DNA of 64,000 bases. It comes from Liolophura sinensis (Eukaryota; Mollusca; Polyplacophora; Chitonida; Chitonidae). Below are positions 51,628-63,469 of the stretch, in pieces. Under the pieces are notes generated by a model. It made no database searches. It saw only the letters and a program-made list of their open reading frames with translations, and was not told the DNA's origin. The DNA lies in contig NC_088300.1 in the NCBI RefSeq assembly GCF_032854445.1, forward strand, positions 50,256,984 through 50,320,983, in the 5' to 3' direction. The position numbers were made by a program, and so were the translations under genes. Position 1 is the first letter of the stretch. Each line of letters opens with the position of its first letter.

Positions 51628-51875
51628 TCATGCTCTCTAGATCTTCACTATAGGTCATGCTCTCTAGATCTTCACTATGTCATGTTCTCCAGATCATCAC
51701 TTTCGCGCTTTAGAAATTCACTATACGTGGTGGTTTCCAGATCTTCAGTGTAAGTCGTGTTCTCGTCATTTTCACAACATCGTACTCAAGGTCTCCATCA
51801 AGTCGTGCACACTAGATCTTCACTAGATCTCGCTTTCGAGATTTTCGTTAAGTCATGGACCTCCAAATCTTCAAA
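51628..51875. repeat. 27-bp minisatellite, degenerate right block
   Basis: catgctctctagatcttcac-tata units continue after the LTR and decay into ccagatcttcagtgtaagtc-type text. Confidence 0.85.
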
Positions 51876-52665
51876 ATGTCGTTTACATGTACAACATAAT
51901 TCTACGTTTATATTGTTCAGTTATCTCGTTAGTATGAAATAATTTTTTAAAAAAAAACTATGTTTCAGTTATATATAGTTGAGAAAATATTTTCTTGTGT
52001 TACAGCCGATACAATGAAAGAAACTTTTAATTTGAATCAGTAACTACATTTAGGCCCTATATGTCTTGCTTACTCGTCGCTGGAGTGTATCTGTATAAAT
52101 GCCGGCTGGTTTAGGCCACGAGTATATTTACACTGTGCTTGACAGTTTAATTCTGGATCATCAACACTTTGTAGAGTCGGTCAACCGTAGGTTTGCTTTT
52201 GTAGCATGTTTACATTGTCCGGGCTGAATGATGGTGGCCTATCTGAGGTACCACACACGTTCATGCAGACATTAAACATTGCTGCATTAATTATAACAAT
52301 TAATGATTACATTATTTGCATGTTTTTTTTTCCGTTCGGGTTGAAAATTTCTTTTGTATATGACGCAATTGTAAACAAGCATCATACTGCTTACAGCGCA
52401 TGCGTCGCTCTCTACGTTTGCTTTACATCACTTCCACCACTAGCAAATTTTGTACACTAGGGTTACGATGATGAATCAGGAAGCGATGTTTGAAAAACGA
52501 AAACTGTCTCAACCTTTGCTTCTAGTAATACTTTATACACACGCATTCTCATTATCTAAAATAATGCACAATACAATTCTAACCGACACCTTAAACGATT
52601 TTATTGATGAATGAGGATTAAGTAGTTCGCGCGAGGACACTAACTGCGAGGATTAAGCCAAACCA
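51876..52665. other. Non-coding spacer
   Basis: No gene recognised; short AT-rich open frames only. Confidence 0.5.
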
Positions 52666-52725
52666 AAACAAGCCTGCGTGCGTAGCGCAAGCTCCAAAGG
52701 TCGAACTTGTCTAGTGGTGGCAGTG
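52666..52725. repeat. Unclassified dispersed 60-bp repeat, copy 2
   Basis: Same orientation as 1197-1256; shares aaacaagcct and ends in the identical 20-mer acttgtctagtggtggcagt. Followed at 52776-52801 by a SINE tail-like ttatttatttgagtggtgtt. Confidence 0.65.
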
Positions 52726-53274
52726 TATCTTGTACAGCACTATTTTCATAGGCATGCATGCGTGGATTGTGGAAATTTGTTTATTTATTTGAGTGGTGTT
52801 TGTTGACAAATACGAACAGAGCTTTCGGGGCCTATGGCGACCTGGTTCATAGCTGCCATAGTTGTATCTAATTCCGCTTACCTCTTGGCTAGGAACTGTA
52901 TAAGCATTCACGTTTATTGTATGAATCAACATGTTGCTTTCATGAACAGTAGCGATCAAAGTTTGACTGAATTACATATATTTATACTCGACCAGGAAAG
53001 GTCCATTATTCAAGGTCCACGAGTTTGAAATTTGAACTGGATGTCATGCTTGGAATATCGACTGTCTTCCGTGCGTCACTGAAACTGTCCAATTCCTCTC
53101 TCTTACATGTAATCAGCATTATTGACTACATGCACATAAATATTATTTCACACATATCCCTTTTGGAAACTGGTGTTTTACATTTCACAAATGGTTCTTG
53201 TGATTATCGACTCGGAACACAAATTCATGATTTACGAGTGATCTATACATGTAGGAGGGTCGGGCTTGACGCTT

Positions 53275-53360
53275 AAATTTAACACCATACTCTTGAATAT
53301 TTCACTTCTGTGACGACCAACAGTTTTATAGGTAAAATAAACCACAGCAACTCTTCAGCT
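53275..53360 (-). mobile_element. SINE tail-side fragment
   Basis: aacaccatactcttgaatat-ttcacttctgtgacgacca matches the 3' end of the SINE core. Confidence 0.55.
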
Positions 53361-53384
53361 ATCTGAGAAACCACCTGGTTTAAT

Positions 53385-53605
53385 CTATTTGTTTATTTAC
53401 TTGATAGTATATGGTGTTAAATACTGTGTTCAACGTTTTATCTTGTATATCTGTAGGGTCAGGTTTATGGGTAGAATACACCAATCCTCGCTTGTGCAAG
53501 TAAGCCCTACTTGAAAACATTCATGAGTTGGTAGACTCAGTCAGGCCACCTAGAGTTGGATTTGAACTCCAGCCTCTTTGGGCAAGGACTACTGTGTAGG
53601 CCAGA
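53385..53605 (-). mobile_element. Old, complete-length but diverged SINE
   Basis: tttgtttatttacttgatag tail side, tcaggtttatgggtagaata core, gttggatttgaactccagcc B-box side. Confidence 0.5.
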
Positions 53606-56600
53606 CAGGGCTTATTAATTTAGTTCTCATTAAAAATTCACTATGAAAAAATAATGGCGAAATGCAGATGAAAGATTTGTGGGTCACATAATTTCCTGTC
53701 CATCTAATTGGCTCTTCCGACAGTCACGTGTTCTAATCTGTACACCATGATGGAAGGAACGGTGGCATCCACACTCCGCCCATATGCCATGGTGGTCGTC
53801 GCATGTCATGTATAGTTGAACAATATTTGAATACGACAAGAAATATAAAAATATAATATTCTAAAAACGCCGGCTTGCTATAGAAATGCCACAATTTAAC
53901 TTTTAAAGTTAGTAGTATATGTATCATCTTTAAAATCCACAAAACTTAAATAATATAAAATATGAAATAATTTCCGCTAACATTTCGTGATTTGCTTGAC
54001 TGTACACTGAACAATCTGTCATCATGAATCAAACCGGAATACAGCTAGTCATGCAGGGTGGATTTAAACAACGTATATACATTGACTTAAGCTCGCATAA
54101 AAGCTAAAACCAGGGTAATAGTATATCTGTATAAAACTATATAGAGGAAAAACACACATCTTCAAAATTAATATATGAGTCTTTTCATATAGTAAACATT
54201 TACATCCCGTATGTGGAACTACAGAACAATGGTCCAAGCACAATTTGAGTCCTTTTTTGTTCTGAATTTGGCTTTCTAAACACTTCCAAGTGATGACTTA
54301 AATCTCAAGTTGCTTCATAAATTCGAGCGCTGGGCTAAACCAGTATCCCAGAAAGGAGCATTATGCTATAAAATATTTGCGTTGGAATGAAGTCGTGATA
54401 GGGAGATTTTCGATTGTCAGCATGGTCAGTATGTGCGCATATACATTCTGTCGATGTGTCAGACTTCAAACCAACCATTACGACATCAGTACTCTTGATA
54501 TCACGTGGTCTTACATGAACTACATAGCCCGTACCTGGCGTATGTAAGGGTTAGGTATCACCTTTATTAGGTTATGAATGTGTAAAATAATAGGGTGATC
54601 TCCGTGTAATAAATATGTTCATATTACATCAGAGTTAGATATGAATAACTCTAGGTTATGTACATGCCCAGTTCATCATAGGCCTGTATATGCATTAGAC
54701 TAGGCCACCCTGGGTTCAGTTAAAACGGATGCCTATACCGTATCTAGTTAATCCTGCACTGAATCGGGAATTAACAGTAATAAATGAAAGTCGGTTTCCG
54801 GAGTTCAGATATCACTGGCCTTCTACCAATATTGAACATTGTACAAGTGTGTATACACGCACTATGAGCTTGATTTGTGCAGGCTGAGAATCCGCGCTTC
54901 AAGCGTAGGAAAGTGCATCAGTTACCAGCTAAGGACCAATGGTTTATTCAGTCGGGTTGAATCAAAACATAAGTCTCTTGGAATACGAGGTTTAATCCTA
55001 ATCAATCAGTTAACAAGTGCTCTCCTATATTTGGATTCCCATCGCTGAATAACTTGATATATAGTATACATCTATGTGAGTAGTCCAAGAAACGATATAG
55101 GCAAGGCATGTTGACTTCTTTATTTCCGTTTCGTTCTGGTAAGCCATCCTCCGGAATCTTACATAAACACTTGATTATGATATAATCACTTTATATCTGA
55201 TCGTGGAAAAAGCTACACTGGCACTGGTACATGTATGTTAAAACTGTTTCTCATTAAATTTCTGAGCCCATATCCTTGGATGACCCATATTCACCATGCA
55301 GGAAACCACTTCCGTCTCATTAACTTGGAATGTGGTGGCAGTCTGCACCGAGACGCGGGGAGTGTAGGTTATAGCTGGAGACATGTGTAAACAACCCAGC
55401 AAATCTGCAGCTATACGTCACGGAGCGGTTGTGTGGCCCAGGTCTGGGTGCGCACGGTTTACAGAGAGCAGTGTCAGTCGGCATGCAGTGGGAGCCTGGG
55501 TGGCACAAGAAGTGGTTGTAGCCTCCTGAGGATCAAGAATTGTATGGTGAGAAAACTTTCTATACATACATATAGGTACTAGCGTACAGCGTGTACCCAC
55601 GTACATGTGTACTCGTATATATGTAGCGGTTTACGTAATGGGGAGGCGCGTATGTGTAAAATTCTGTCCAAATATCAGGCCCATGAGACATTGTGTGTTT
55701 AAATGGCAGGCTAGTCTTTACGTAAAGATGTCTGAAGTTTACATACATGTTCATTGAAAGACGAACTCACAACCCTTTATGACCAGTCTAGGAACAGAAT
55801 CACGTTTTAAATTGAGCATTCTGTTCCACGTATTGACGTTAGAGTCTGTGTGTATGTACTCAGTTCAGTATTGCATATAACGGCACGCATCAGTTTTCAG
55901 GCCTGTATGGTACCATAATGTGGACTTGTAAAAGCTTCAAAAACCGTACAATTACATGTGGTAAATTCCCAGCGGTCTTACCAGAAGACAGGGTTGTTGT
56001 GTCCAGCTTGTCTGTGTGCAGATGTAATCTGGTGTTACTCTGGCTGCGCTAACAGACGATGAGAACTACGTGCACGGATACCTAATACAGGCGGAGTCGA
56101 CACACCACAGAGTGGTGGGCGCTACCCCCACTGAGCTGGAGTCCCCGTTAACACAGTCACTCTACACGCTGACGTCACCACCTGGATTACAGTACAAGGG
56201 TATTAATTAGGATTAATCAATTAAACACTTATGCCTTTACGTTAAAAATCATGAAAACAAGATTTGCGTGCTTGTAGATATGCCAATGATCGCCTTCACA
56301 ACACTCGCAAAAAACCTCACAAAGTGGTCGTTATCCATCACAATCCAGTCCATACATCTTAATTCTATACCGGACAGCTGAAGAGAGATATAGTGACAAA
56401 GTGAAGGTAGAAGTAAGATGCAGTATGTGGTAGATTGAATTGTTGGAGATGACTATATGTTTTTTTTTTCAATATATCAAAGCATATTAAGATTCCAGTC
56501 GCCTTTGTTTTAAAATCATCTGTCATATCGTGAGTAGTCATCTGTCATCATGTAGAGCTATTTCATTGTTTATTTATGCATATGTTTGTTTGTCAAAAGT

Positions 56601-57310
56601 AAATATATAGTTTACATATTGTATCTAATTTTGATTTCAGTACGTACTCATGATCAATACACCTTAAAAAATTGTGTACCATGTTAATGTAACACCGTAT
56701 GTTATTAACCGCATTGACGTTTTGTGTACAAAGTTTACATTCTAACTTTTGAAGAAAATGGTATTGTTAATAACTGCTATTAACAGGCCAATAGTTCACC
56801 TGTCACGTATCTCGTGTGGTTCCCGCAAGCTCTTTTTAGATTGGAAGGGGGTTAATAAGGTGGTGGGGGAGTTGGGGGAATTGAAAGCCGTTTAGACATT
56901 TACGTTTTCAGTTCTGCTGTACTAAAGTTCTATTCATTTTTTCATCTAAATGTTTACTGCTGCAAAAAGTATATCCGCCTACACTTTATTAATATCTCGA
57001 CACGGTTACTTTCGTGTAGTCTCTGAGGCGTGAAACTATTCTTCGGTCAAAAGGTCTCGAATGTGATCTAGAAAAGAGTACAATGCGCGTAAAGTCAGGG
57101 ATACGCACCTTCGTCAAGTACATGTTGACGCTCAGGTAATAAAGCTACTACGGGCTCACCATTTTCGTCAAATCGGTCGGCCACCGCGTAAGTAACAGGT
57201 CACTGAGTAGGCCTACTATTTTACAGACTAATTAAGTAAATTAATAATTTATACAAGGAAAGCCCAGTTAGCGGATATAAGATTGGTAGATGTATAGAAA
57301 ATGGAAAGCG
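53606..57310. other. Intergenic spacer
   Basis: No gene, RNA gene or clear mobile element recognised over 3.7 kb. Open frames are short and without known motifs. Confidence 0.5.
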
Positions 57311-57382
57311 GGCTTGGCAGTTCAGTTGATAGAGCGGTAGACACGTATCCTAAGCCGTGGGTTCAAGGCTGGAAATTAGGTA
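57311..57382 (+). repeat. tRNA-like sequence (SINE head or tRNA pseudogene)
   Basis: gcgggcttggcagttcagttgatagagcgg resembles an A box, and ccgtgggttcaaggctgg a B box, spaced as in a tRNA. The acceptor stem does not pair well and there is no clean anticodon arm. Confidence 0.45.
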
Positions 57383-57730
57383 TATTTTGATGTATGAAAT
57401 GATGATGAGGGAGGTTCATCCCTTTCCTTACACTCTTGATTTATGTATAGGGGTAATCCGTTACCGAGTCAGCGAGCACTCTATAATGGTTTTGAATTCG
57501 ATAATAGCGAATTGCCAAATAATGTGAGAGTGCAGAGCAATGGCTGGGGTGTGTCTAGACGGGTATCGTCTCCCCACAGGATGTTCTCTTTACAGATAGC
57601 GACAGACGGATTATCCTCTACGGGAAGTTGAGTTTGATTCACAGAACAGTTTCTATGTGTAGGCCCATGTTTATATGTATGGGTGTAAGTACGCGTGTAT
57701 ACGTGTGTGAATTTATGTAAGTATATACGT

Positions 57731-57771
57731 GAGGTTTCCCCGGGCTCTGTCCGGTTTCCTCCCACCATAAT
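57731..57771 (+). mobile_element. SINE core fragment
   Basis: gaggtttccccgggctctgtccggtttcctcccaccataatgc; central segment only. Confidence 0.75.
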
Positions 57772-57929
57772 GCATTGATGCATTCTCAAATGATGATGGC
57801 AATTGCTTTCGAAACATTGACTAGACTAAAATAATTTAAACAATGACACCTTGTAGTAGTAAGGTCATACGTGACCATGTGAAGTGCTATTCACTATATT
57901 TAAGTGTATGGACTTTCCATTTCCAGCGG

Positions 57930-58064
57930 AACCTGCGGATGGTCGTGGGTTTCCACCGGGCTGTGCCCGGTTTCCTACCACCATAATGCTATCCATAATG
58001 CTGTATAAGTGAAGTGTTCTTGAGTACGGTGTAAAACACCAATCAAATAAATAAATAAATAAAT
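57930..58064 (+). mobile_element. tRNA-derived SINE, 3' half
   Basis: aacctgcggatggtcgtggg, ccgggctgtgcccggtttcc, ccataatgct twice, ataagtgaagtgttcttgag, tacggtgtaaaacaccaatc and an (AAAT)n tail. Confidence 0.9.
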
Positions 58065-58289
58065 GTAAGTATGTATGCATGCTCGAACTTTTACGTCGCA
58101 CGTCAATTTTTCATTAATATGGCCACGAGAAGAACAGGTAATAGTTACCTACATGGACTGAATGAGAGTTTCTTGGTGGGACAGCGATCTTTGTAATCAA
58201 GTAGCATTGTACCATTCATATACCTACCATCAGGGTTTTGTTGTTGAGAACTCCATACTTGTGTTCCAATTATTCTAAGCTACAACATT

Positions 58290-58384
58290 CTATGCCCGGT
58301 TTTCTCTCACCATAATGCTGGCCGCCGTCGTACAAGTGAAATATTCTTGAGCACGGCGTAAAACATCAATCAAATAAATAAATG
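58290..58384 (+). mobile_element. tRNA-derived SINE, 3' third
   Basis: tgcccggttttctctcaccataatgctggccgccgtcgta then agtgaaatattcttgagcac and an (AAAT)n tail. Confidence 0.9.
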
Positions 58385-58821
58385 AACTACCACATTTGCC
58401 TACATGTGCAGCTATATAAGCGCCAGGGAAAGGTCATGACACAGGAGTGGTCAGACGACAGTGTTGAGATGCATTGTCTGCCACGGACATTCATTCTTGA
58501 CCAGGCCAACACGGCTCATCGACACATGTATAAGTGCCTAAACAACATTCAAGCGTATAGGCGGGACTTTCGATAAGTTGGTCGAGCTGACCTCCATTGA
58601 TTCAATTCTCATGAAGATCGCGTGAATGGATGTAGAGCCTATTTCAAATGTCCTTAAGTCAACTGGAGGTTACTGAATTCTCAACTTTTGGTATGTACAT
58701 ATCTTATACCTATACTGATATGACACTGAACATGTAAATGAATCGAAATGCCTTCTTACAAAATAGGCGTATATTCAACCCCTTGAAATAGCATTTGTTT
58801 TCGAGGCATGTCGAGGACTAC

Positions 58822-58972
58822 ACGTTCCGATCGTACCGCCCAGCTTCGCGGTCATATAGACTTCCATGCTGACAATTTCACTTAAAAAAAAAAACCCTGC
58901 CTGACGATGAATAAAAAAAATTGTTCACGTGGAAGTCTATATGACCGAAGCTGGGTCTTATGGTAGGGACGT
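58822..58972. mobile_element. Foldback (long inverted repeat) element, about 150 bp
   Basis: The left arm contains cccagcttcgcggtcatata then gacttccatgctgacaa. The right arm is its reverse complement with small changes (ttgttcacgtggaagtctat then atgaccgaagctggg). Outer ends ACGTTCC / GGGACGT also pair. The loop is A-rich. MITE-like, no coding. Confidence 0.75.
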
Positions 58973-59498
58973 CCAGCTTAGCTTTGGGCTAAAGTAGTTG
59001 TATTGTTAGTTGTATTAAGTACTTTTTCGGTGACCTTTCAGTGTAAACTGTCTTGACCTTGACGAATATGCGTTATGGGTCGCTCGTCTACGCCGAACTA
59101 CTGTCGACACGCCCACCTGCGTCTTTACGGTGGTTTAATCCGGGCTGTGACCAGTTTGTCAATGGATAAACCCGACTGTCGTCAGATAATCGAAAAGACT
59201 TGAGCATACGATATAGCATCAGCCTAATTGATAACTAAACAAAATAGATGACAAAAGATATAAATAAATGCCATATATATATATATATGCCTAATTATCT
59301 CTACGCATCATCGTTCTGTCGAACTAGTAATTGGAAGGAGAAGTGTAGATCGATATCTGGCTAAGCACGTGCATTTGCCTGCCGCTAGAAACCGCCTGTC
59401 TGGAAGTTCGTCACAGTTCACAGCCCTTGGGCGCTAATTTAACGTATTTCTGTCTTTGCTTATACTCACATAGATATGTTTTGTTTTGCCATTTACAG

Positions 59499-59569
59499 GA
59501 AAAAGATCAGTTAGACGGTCACGATCCAGCCATACTCTTTTATAATAGTGCTTTACAAAATTGGAAACC
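59499..59569 (+). other. Candidate 5' UTR exon portion of the FRRS1-like gene
   Basis: A pyrimidine-rich acceptor (ttgttttgccatttacag) ends at 59498, directly upstream of the start exon, suggesting that this 71-bp leader is spliced to an upstream non-coding exon. Confidence 0.35.
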
Positions 59570-59621
59570 ATGGATTATTGCATAGTGGGCGTTTTGGTCC
59601 TTATATGCTCACAACTAACAG
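59570..59621 (+). CDS. FRRS1-like coding exon 1, signal peptide
   Basis: ATG at 59570 opens MDYCIVGVLVLICSQLT plus one base of a split Val codon. The donor is ACAG|gcaagt, a GC-AG type site. The only nearby GT (two codons on) would throw exon 2 out of frame. An acceptor-like ttttgccatttacag ends at 59498, so a 5' UTR intron is likely. Confidence 0.75.
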
Positions 59622-62600
59622 GCAAGTACCTGACTGTTGCTCCTCTACTAACCATATGTCCACAGCGGATTTTCCACGTCCATATATACCTATTTGTTGT
59701 TTCTTGTTGCAGATTCGAAATCAAGAATTCCAAAGGCTGTAACCCTAGATAACTGTAAAAGTGCATCAGTAGACAGGTTCTTTAGGGGTTTCAAAACATT
59801 GTCTTATTATTAAGATATTGATGTTATTCATCCGTTATGGTAACGGATGATCAGCAGGCCCACAAGTTAGCACACAGTGCTTTTATCCTATATCGCCTGA
59901 GATGTGATCCTAGTCATTTTCGACATAACCATTTCCGCTTATACTTGCTCTCCATCTTCGTACGTAGTATATAAGGTTCCTTATAAAGTTCAAGCAGAGT
60001 GGCACTGTAACTGTTTGATTATTCTGTTATTCATGAAAACATGTGCTCTGGAGAAAATATTTAATATACATATATATAGTACTGGTACTTAATAAACGTT
60101 TAAGGGGCATGGACACGACTGATGTGCTATAGTTACTTTATGTCACTTGTGTGTCGATTTCATCCCACAATGCACAAAGCAGAGGCATCAGATGACTCGA
60201 CTGTGACGTCAGTCTCAACTTTTTGACAAATAAACCGAACACAGTATGCTGTGTTTATTACCGAAGACCCTGATGTTGAACACATGGATTTTGAATGACG
60301 TAAAAACAAACATCTCATACCAAAAAGATCGCGAGGCCAAAGAAAAGGTAAATAACCACAATTTATGTTGAAACAGGGCTCGTAGTCTAGAAAGAAACGA
60401 TTCTAAATTGTCATAGAGAATAGCACATGTGTTATAGGCAAAATGACTCCTCACAAGGCGACGTTAAAAAAAATAGATGCCTAAGAAAAGAGGACATTAT
60501 CAGAAGGACAGAAAGTACACGTTCTCACGCCAGTGTCTATTGACAAAAGTACATCACGTATGTCTCGGATCACCCTTAGCTGACCCCGATGGAGTTTATA
60601 CAGTATATCCGTGAATAACGGAAACTAAACGTGTCCACTAGGAGGTTAAAGTATACCGTTTGCCGTTAACCGTGGTTTTCACGCTGGCCTGTTAGAAGAT
60701 GTTAATGATGACTTCAAGATTTTTAAGGATGACAGAAGGCCACAACCTCTGTTCATAGCAAACAGCTGGCTACAGAAAATGATGTCAAAAGAGGCCTGAA
60801 GACTTTTGATAATGAAAACATTACCATAGAATACGTGAACTTTCTGCACTGTAAGTCGTCTGTAATCAAACTTGATGTTATTTGCGTGTTTAGGGAGCAA
60901 TTAACAGCGAAAATATTTTCAAACCATTGAAGGATAAAACTATATTTGTTTGTGCCGGCTAGAGTTTTTAAATTTTATCTAGTAATGGCTCTTTATTTGC
61001 TGTATGTATATATATGTTGCAAGTATAAACTAACTTATATTGCTATGATTACGCTAAACTGATGTTCGATTTTCTCTTTGCAGTTGTACAATCATTTTCA
61101 ACAGGAGCTCCGATTTCGACTTGTCTAACAATGTTTCCCAAACACAAGGGCACTGAGAAAATGGTCTCCCCCAGTCCCTTCGCCATTAGATTATCTTCAC
61201 AAACTTATAGGCCTTCACAAGAGATTACCGGTAAGATGAGCAAAATTTCACTAATTATTACAACATAACGCATGTGGAAGAGGTGACTGGTTTTATACAC
61301 TGATGAATCATGTTGACCTCTCATACCGTGTTAATTATGGAGAATCATCTGGTCAAATCATCTGGAAAATGAAAACCTCAGGGCATAAAATTTTGTATGT
61401 TTCAGTATTTATCGAGGGCAGTGGCGAAAAGATATTTAGAGGTCTTCAGATCCGTGCGCATCGTGTGAAGGGGGACACCGAGATCATCATGGGCACTTTC
61501 ACCAACTTTCCTGACAAATTCTTACAACCTCTTAGTTGTTTCGGTGGACTAAATGTATGTTCTACTGATTTCCGTAAAGTATTCCACTCTATACCATGAA
61601 CACTATGAGAATGGAATTATATCAAATTATTATAATTATTGTATTAGGATATCGTATTGTTCAAACATCGATGTACTGAATAAAGACACCGTGTTACTAG
61701 AAAGGGTGATAGGCTTTAGTGTTTTAGCATACATCTTGAAAGGTTATATGGCACTTGTGTCATTTTTTCAACAGTTTTGTGTTTCCCTTACCAGAATATG
61801 TTGACCCATAAAAATAATGCCATGAAACGCAACGTGACCTTGACCTGGAAAGCCCCGGATGTTCCTGTAGGAGACCTCGTCTTCACGTAAGTTTCAGACA
61901 TGATTTTTTTCCGCTTTTTAGCGGAATTCCGCTTTTTCTTTGTTCAGTTTCGATTAATTTACCTGTTTTCCGCAGATTTTTCTAGCTTCCGGGGCCTAGG
62001 CGGCCCCTGGACCCCGGCCTTTTTGGGCTATGATAGTAAATTTCAGCTATTTTCTTGGTTCACCACAATCATGTCTGAAGTTTACTACACACTATGCATG
62101 AGTCCGTTTCACGTTGTTCACACAACAACGATGTGATAAAAGACCAATTCTGAAAACAGCCCCCTTTTTCAACCGCTTCGCCATAAACAATGGGTGAGTA
62201 TTGTAATATAAGTTTGTTTTCAGTCCTGTCTTGAAAACATTCAGACAGTTGAATGAATGGGTATCGTAAGAGTTAATGTAGGTATTTGGATGAAAGAGAT
62301 ATGTGAAAGGCAAGTGGTCTTTAGGGCATGGAAAACTATCTTCTGTCCAAGGATGGGATTGCACCCACGTATCGAACGAGCAAGCTGCGGCACTATAGTA
62401 ACGAAACCAATACTTGCTTGTTGCAGGACCACAATTGTAGCTTCCTTTAATGAATTTTGGGGCGATCAGAAATCTGTCATTATGAAAGATCCTTCCGGAA
62501 CCGTCGACCTTGGAAACTTGGAGCAGGTGAGATTCCAACCATGTTCACAGGCAATAGATGCATTTTATATGGAACTGATTGGATGTCGAAATGGTTACAC

Positions 62601-63469
62601 CCTATGCCGTGTTAAACATACCTGACAGAGTTTACCTGCAAATTATGTGACGTCACCAAGCCATCTTAACAGCAGTTCTATACACTCTGTACTCTACACT
62701 CTGTACTCTACACCCTGTGCTCTACACTCTGTAATGTTAAACCCAACATTTTGACAGTCCATGGTGAAGGAGAGAAAGCAGTTATAGTGTTCACAATTTC
62801 TAAAATGTTAGAAATTTGACAACACTTTTACAGAATGTTATAATCTAACTCTACACTATGTCAGATTAAAACTTCTGAATTATGAGTGTTACAACTTTTG
62901 CATTCTAACATTACGTTGCAACGTGCTCACAATCATTACGCCATGTACGATTTTAACATGTTTGCACTAATATTTCACAGCATTCAACATGCCAGTATCG
63001 TGTTAACACTTAGAAACTGTTGAGATTTTATCATTTGCATTTTAAGAGTGTAAAGGTGTACCATACCAAAGAGTATATCGCATACGCTGTTCTTATCCCA
63101 GACATTATACAGTATATTTATATACGACCTAAAAGTGGAATTCTGGAAAATCGTTTTTCTTGGTATAACCCGGTGATCCGCGATGTATAGATGAAAGTGT
63201 CTTAATTATGTTTTTTATAGCCTGTTTTGTTCAGTTCATGACTCAAACAGCTTCCTCCTTTTGACCAGATACATAATGTTAATCCGGAAATAGACTTCGA
63301 TGGTACTTGTGGACAGACCAGAGGTTGTTTTCTGTTCCCAAGACATTGTATGGGTGACGACTGCCTAGCTGCCGTATCATTCCACACCCAAGACGGTCAT
63401 GTTCACTTTGAGATGATGGGCAAGGCGGAAGGGTGGGTTTCCTTGGGATTCTCTCACGACAAGCTTATG
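59570..63469 (+). CDS. Reeler-DOMON protein, FRRS1/SDR2-like (3' part beyond window)
   Basis: Six exons join in frame: 59570-59621, 61084-61230, 61406-61554, 61795-61886, 62427-62526 and 63269-63469 (phases 1, 1, 0, 2, 0, 0), giving residues 1-247 with no stop. Residues 1-22 form a hydrophobic signal peptide (YCIVGVLVLICSQL). Residues about 24-155 read as a Reeler domain: GAPISTC, SPSPFAIRLSSQTYRPSQEI, FRGLQIRA, GTFTNFP, then THKNN...VTLTWKAP and VFTTTIVASFNEFW, with Cys32 and Cys111 able to pair. From about 187 a DOMON domain begins: CGQTRGCF, DDCLAAVSF, HFEMMGKAEGWVSLGFSHDKLM. This order is typical of ferric-chelate reductase 1 proteins, which end in a cytochrome b561 membrane region; that part is not in the window, so ferric reductase activity is only inferred. 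A Reeler-DOMON protein lacking b561 is the alternative. Confidence 0.85.
59622..61083 (+). other. FRRS1-like intron 1
   Basis: Begins at a GC donor and ends in ctctttgcag. Contains a 73-codon minus frame and other short frames with no recognised motif. Confidence 0.6.
61084..61230 (+). CDS. FRRS1-like exon 2, Reeler N-terminal half
   Basis: Acceptor ttctctttgcag, donor gtaaga. Encodes residues 18 (split) to 66 with GAPISTC and the YRPSQEIT strand typical of Reeler domains. Leaves one base for the next codon. Confidence 0.85.
61406..61554 (+). CDS. FRRS1-like exon 3, Reeler core
   Basis: Acceptor ttgtatgtttcag, donor AAT|gtatgt. Encodes residues 67 (split) to 116 with the diagnostic FRGLQIRA and GTFTNFP motifs and the second conserved Cys (LSCFGG). 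Confidence 0.87.
61795..61886 (+). CDS. FRRS1-like exon 4, Reeler C-terminal strands
   Basis: Acceptor gtttcccttaccag, donor gtaagt. Encodes residues 117-146 plus two bases of Thr147: THKNN, VTLTWKAPDVPVGDLVF, matching the W-x-A-P and G-x-V-x-F pattern of the Reeler end. Confidence 0.85.
62427..62526 (+). CDS. FRRS1-like exon 5, Reeler-DOMON linker
   Basis: Acceptor tacttgcttgttgcag, donor CAG|gtgaga. Encodes residues 147 (split) to 180: TTIVASFNEFWGDQKSVI closes the Reeler domain, then a short linker leads to the DOMON domain. Confidence 0.83.
62680..62722. repeat. 14-bp tandem repeat
   Basis: ctctgtactctaca and variants repeated about three times within FRRS1-like intron 5. Confidence 0.75.
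62725..63050. mobile_element. Possible TA-flanked MITE in FRRS1-like intron 5
   Basis: Left end CACTCTGTAATG and right end (reverse complement) CACTCTTAAAATG, flanked by TA at 62723-62724 and 63051-63052. Rich in gttagaa/ttctaac phrases. Similar design to the element at 2138-2437. Short TIR, so tentative. Confidence 0.4.
63269..63469 (+). CDS. FRRS1-like exon 6, DOMON domain start
   Basis: Acceptor cctccttttgaccag, donor ATG|gtaagt. Encodes residues 181-247, with CGQTRGCF and GWVSLGFSHDKLM, the usual start of the DOMON domain in FRRS1-type proteins. The next exons lie beyond position 64000. Confidence 0.87.
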
